Assembly: GCA_031263435.1 (NCBI GenBank)
Contig: JAISFT010000089.1
Span: 1-7,803, forward strand
Reading direction: 5' to 3'
Source of the DNA: Treponema sp.
Lineage (GTDB): Bacteria > Spirochaetota > Spirochaetia > Treponematales > Breznakiellaceae
DNA length: 7,803 nt
Shown: piece by piece, positions 5,647 to 7,803 of the stretch
How positions within the stretch are numbered: position 1 is the first letter of the stretch
Layout: each line of letters starts with the position of its first letter
The notes under the pieces: generated by a model
What the model saw: the letters and a program-made list of their open reading frames with translations, nothing else
Database searches by the model: none
Told to the model about the DNA's origin: nothing
Position numbers and translations under genes: made by a program

Positions 5647-5689
5647 ACAAGCAGAGTAATGACCATTATCGTGTTGAATATTCGTCTGC

Positions 5690-5718
5690 TTGACATTTCC
5701 GTGATGGTGTATTACACT
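5690..5718 (+). promoter_or_regulatory. Sigma70-type promoter of the toxin-antitoxin operon
   Basis: A perfect TTGACA (5690-5695) is followed after 17 bases by TACACT (5713-5718, 4 of 6). Transcription should begin near 5725, about 16 bases before the antitoxin ATG, with AGGAGG in the leader. It is the strongest promoter-like sequence I noticed in the window. Confidence 0.65.
5707..5717. promoter_or_regulatory. Candidate operator for antitoxin autorepression
   Basis: GTGTA-T-TACAC is a perfect 5-bp inverted repeat with one central base, overlapping the -10 of the operon promoter. Ribbon-helix-helix antitoxins commonly bind short palindromes over their own promoter and repress it, so this is the natural operator candidate. 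A second palindrome, TAATG-AC-CATTA (5657-5668), lies about 20 bases upstream of the -35. Confidence 0.45.
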
Positions 5719-5740
5719 CAGTATTATAGGAGGAGCCGCC

Positions 5741-5992
5741 ATGACCACCATCCGCTTGTCTTACGACATGGAAGAAAAACTCGAAGCAGCCTCCAGGGCC
5801 CAAAACAAACCCAAATCCGACTTCGTCCGGGAAGCCCTGGTCCAGTACTTCGCCCAGGAAGAAACAGAAAAGAGCGCCTGGGAAGTGGGGGAACCCTATT
5901 TCGGCAAATACGGCAGCGGGGACGGGAATCTTTCCGTAGATTACAAGAACCGGCTCAAGGACAAGATCCGTGCTAAACGCCATCCTGGTTGA
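5741..5992 (+). CDS. Ribbon-helix-helix (CopG-type) antitoxin
   Basis: This 83-residue protein should neutralise the PIN-domain toxin encoded next to it and repress the operon. Residues 2-37 (TTIRLSYDMEEKLEAASR through SDFVREALVQYF) form a classic ribbon-helix-helix: a short beta strand TIRL, helix, turn with KSDFVREAL, helix. This domain dimerises to bind DNA. The C-terminal part (about 46-80), with WEVGEPYFGKYGSGDG and a basic tail KNRLKDKIRAKRH, is the toxin-binding extension usual in antitoxins paired with COG2402-type PIN proteins. Start choice is firm: AGGAGG at 5728-5733 lies 7 bases before the ATG. The 3' end overlaps the toxin gene by 23 bases, which favours coupled translation. Confidence 0.88.
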   Translation: MTTIRLSYDMEEKLEAASRAQNKPKSDFVREALVQYFAQEETEKSAWEVGEPYFGKYGSGDGNLSVDYKNRLKDKIRAKRHPG

Positions 5993-6389
5993 TTCCGGCC
6001 CCCTTATCGCCCTGTTTGACCGGAGCGACAACTACCACGACAGGATCAAAACTTTTCTCCGGGACTTTTTCCCCTGCCGCCTGGTAAGTACCTTGGCGGT
6101 TTTGACCGAAGTGTCCCACATGCTGGATTTTAGCATAGACGCCCAGCTCGATTTTCTTGAATGGGTGATGCGGGGGGGCCTCTGCCTGGAGGCTGTTGAA
6201 CAGGACGATATGGCAAAACTCACCGGCCTGATCAGAAAATACCGGGATCTTCCCTGCGATCTTGCGGATGCCACGCTGGTACTTGTGGCGGAAAAAACCG
6301 GCATCCACTCGATCATCAGCATCGATTCCGACTTTGACATTTACCGGCTGCCGGGAAAGATGCTTATCAAAAACATCTTCCGCGGATAA
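5970..6389 (+). CDS. PIN-domain ribonuclease toxin (VapC-like, COG2402 type)
   Basis: PIN-domain toxins are Mg-dependent endoribonucleases that cut RNA and stop growth when the antitoxin is lost. The 139 residues cover one PIN domain with the expected acidic residues: Asp8 in VDSGPL, Glu47 in LTEVSHML, Asp97/Asp100 in DLADATLV, and Asp119/Asp121 in SIDSDFDIYRL. All metal-binding positions look intact, so the toxin is probably active. The start is GTG at 5970, inside the antitoxin gene in the +1 frame, with AAGGA (5957-5961) 8 bases upstream. Starting here gives the usual MxxIxVDSGPL opening. The gene ends 2 bp before the end of the convergent helicase gene. The exact RNA target cannot be predicted. 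Confidence 0.9.
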   Translation: MLNAILVDSGPLIALFDRSDNYHDRIKTFLRDFFPCRLVSTLAVLTEVSHMLDFSIDAQLDFLEWVMRGGLCLEAVEQDDMAKLTGLIRKYRDLPCDLADATLVLVAEKTGIHSIISIDSDFDIYRLPGKMLIKNIFRG

Positions 6390-6391
6390 GC

Positions 6392-7738
6392 CTATTCTAC
6401 GGCGGGGGTGATGAGCTGTCCCTGGTAGAGTTCCTTGGGGTACACGGTAAGACCCAGCCGCTTTTCCAACTGGGCAAGACGCCGCATTTCCACCTCATCC
6501 CCGATGCTGACCATGATTCCCCGTTTCCCCGCCCGGCCGGTGCGGCCCGCCCGGTGGGTGTAGGCTTCGGCATCCTGGGGCACATCCAGGGCGATCACAT
6601 GGCTGATCCCCGGAATATCCAGCCCCCGGGCAGCCAGGTCGCTGGAAACCAGTACCGCAATCTTCCCCAGGCGGAAACCGCCAATCGTGTCCCGGCGCCG
6701 GTTTTTTTCCATGCCGCCGTAGAGGGCGGCGGCGGAAAGGTGGTGCAGCCGGGAGGCAATTTTTTCCGCATCCCAGGAGCGGCCGGAAAAGACCAGGGCC
6801 TTTTTTGGTTTTACGGCCGCCAAAAAGGAACGGAGGGTCTCTATTTTCCGGCGGCCCTCACTCCAAATAGCCCAGTGCTGTATCCGGTCCCGCAGAATTT
6901 CCTGCTCGGCGGTCTCAATAATCATCAAATCTTCCCCCATAAAGGGGAGCAGGGGTTCCCGGCTTTTTGCGGTCATGGTGGCGGAACAGGCGGCGCAGAC
7001 AAGGTCCGTAGCGCAGCCCCCGCCTTTCCGGGCCCCGGTAATAAGCTTTAAGAGTTCCAGGGTTTCCCCCCGCAGATCCTCGGCCACAAGCCGGTCCCCC
7101 TCATCAAAAACCAGGGAACGGAGGGCGCCGAACCTGAGCTTTCCCATTCCGGCCAGGAGCAGGATTCTGCCGGGGTTCCCCACCACCACGGCGGGGCGGT
7201 CTTTTTTCAGAGCCTCAATTTGACGTCTCAGGCTCCCGGCCCCGGTAAAAAGACCGGCAGAGGGAACCGGGGCATCCGGTAAACCGGGTAAATCCGATCT
7301 GCCCGGCTCAAGGCCCTGGAGAAGGAATTCCGCCTCCGCCTTGATCTGGGAACAGAGCTCGTAGGTAGGGGCCAGGATCAGGACCGCAGGTCCCATGTTC
7401 CTGCCTGCCCTGGGCTCCGTCTTGGGCGCCGCCAAAGATGCCGCTTCGGAGGCCGCCCCAAACGCCGGGGCGCCGCCAAAGAAAAGCCGCTGGAACAGGG
7501 GGATAAGGTAGGCAAAGGTCTTGCCTGTCCCGGTGGCGGAGCAAAAGGCCGTGGACCGGCCTTCCAAAAGTTCCGGTATAACCCGGGCCTGGATATCCGT
7601 GGGGGTCCGGATTCCCCGGTCCTCAAGGCGGCTTATAAACCGGGGCTCTACCCCAAGCCCGGCAAAGGTCCCGGCGCTCACCGGGTCCGGGAGAACTGCT
7701 TCCGGCCTTTGAAGAGATTCTTTATCCTGAGTTTCCAT
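6392..7738 (-). CDS. DEAD-box-family RNA helicase with DEGD motif II
   Basis: This is an ATP-dependent RNA unwinding enzyme, probably in ribosome assembly or mRNA turnover, cytoplasmic. Numbered from the ATG at 7738 (448 residues), it shows the Q motif TPTDIQ (45-50), Walker A ATGTGKT (68-74), motif Ia PTYELC (124-129), Ib GNPGR (187-191), motif II DEGD (212-215), motif III SAT (252-254), IV VFSGR (316-320), V SSDLAARGLD (365-374) and VI HRAGRTGR (395-402). Both RecA domains are complete and there is no long C-terminal extension. Deviations are DEGD in place of DEAD, PTYELC in place of PTRELA, and an Ala-rich insert (about 88-112) after motif I. The start is uncertain. The ATG at 7738 has only a weak AGGAA upstream. 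A GTG at 7681, overlapping the stop of an upstream frame as GTGA, would give a 429-residue protein opening MSAGTFAGLGVEPRF, close to the normal family N-terminus. Confidence 0.93.
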   Translation of the reverse strand: METQDKESLQRPEAVLPDPVSAGTFAGLGVEPRFISRLEDRGIRTPTDIQARVIPELLEGRSTAFCSATGTGKTFAYLIPLFQRLFFGGAPAFGAASEAASLAAPKTEPRAGRNMGPAVLILAPTYELCSQIKAEAEFLLQGLEPGRSDLPGLPDAPVPSAGLFTGAGSLRRQIEALKKDRPAVVVGNPGRILLLAGMGKLRFGALRSLVFDEGDRLVAEDLRGETLELLKLITGARKGGGCATDLVCAACSATMTAKSREPLLPFMGEDLMIIETAEQEILRDRIQHWAIWSEGRRKIETLRSFLAAVKPKKALVFSGRSWDAEKIASRLHHLSAAALYGGMEKNRRRDTIGGFRLGKIAVLVSSDLAARGLDIPGISHVIALDVPQDAEAYTHRAGRTGRAGKRGIMVSIGDEVEMRRLAQLEKRLGLTVYPKELYQGQLITPAVE

Positions 7739-7803
7739 CGGTTTTCCCGTTCCTGTTTGTTGAGGTAGATCCCCAATTCCTGAATTAAATCGGAATAATC
7801 ATT
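7678..7803 (-). CDS. C-terminal end of an upstream minus-strand gene (partial, uncertain)
   Basis: An open frame enters from the right edge and runs 41 codons to TGA at 7678-7680. Its translation starts NDYSDLIQELGIYLNKQERE and ends in a Lys/Arg-rich tail; it looks protein-like but is not recognised. It overlaps the helicase frame by 61 bases if that starts at 7738, or by 4 bases (GTGA) if it starts at 7681. The 4-base overlap is a common arrangement within operons and is the main support for the frame being real. The rest of the gene is outside the window. Confidence 0.4.
   Translation of the reverse strand, partial: NDYSDLIQELGIYLNKQERENRWKLRIKNLFKGRKQFSRTR

Noticed and set aside
5539..5751. 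A 70-codon minus-strand frame with a repeated GAAVSGRL word
   Set aside because: The peptide repeat comes from the 17-bp DNA repeats, and the frame covers the toxin-antitoxin promoter and start on the opposite strand.
6554..7051. A 165-codon plus-strand frame opposite the helicase
   Set aside because: It is a shadow of the conserved helicase domains, with no start signals.

Overview
The window reads as a stretch of ordinary bacterial chromosome with a GC-rich coding style and a large load of palindromic non-coding DNA. The single-chain type of glycyl-tRNA synthetase, the anaerobe-like gene mix and the hairpin-rich spacers would fit a free-living or gut spirochaete (Treponema-like). That placement is an impression from protein style, not a result. 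No phage, transposase, integrase or CRISPR array is visible.

Layout from left to right. Positions 1-906 hold the C-terminal two thirds of glycyl-tRNA synthetase (+). A short hairpin-bearing gap separates it from a convergent serine hydrolase of the beta-lactamase/esterase superfamily (993-2177, -). Then come about 740 bases without a convincing gene (2178-2918), between that hydrolase and a divergently transcribed GH36 alpha-galactosidase (2919-5168, +). This spacer is the oddest part of the window. It holds at least a dozen perfect or near-perfect inverted repeats, several only 0-3 bases apart, in two clusters (2254-2484 and 2575-2843).

Downstream of the alpha-galactosidase, 5169-5740 is a second gene-poor stretch. 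It carries a 220-bp MITE-like inverted repeat (5181-5400), a tRNA-Cys(GCA) gene with its own likely promoter (5467-5538), a pair of 17-bp direct repeats echoing the tRNA 3' end, and a near-consensus promoter with a small palindrome over its -10. This promoter serves a two-gene toxin-antitoxin operon: a ribbon-helix-helix antitoxin (5741-5992) overlapping a PIN-domain ribonuclease toxin (5970-6389). The operon converges, with a 2-bp gap, on a DEAD-box RNA helicase (6392-7738, -) whose motif II reads DEGD. At the right edge, the end of another minus-strand reading frame (7678-7803) overlaps the helicase start and suggests translational coupling.

Functionally there is no single pathway. Two translation genes (GlyRS, tRNA-Cys) and an RNA helicase flank an accessory segment: sugar hydrolase, TA module and repeat elements. 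No complete undescribed enzyme system is evident. The best candidates for something not covered by standard annotation are the dense hairpin array at 2575-2843 and the inverted-repeat element at 5181-5400.
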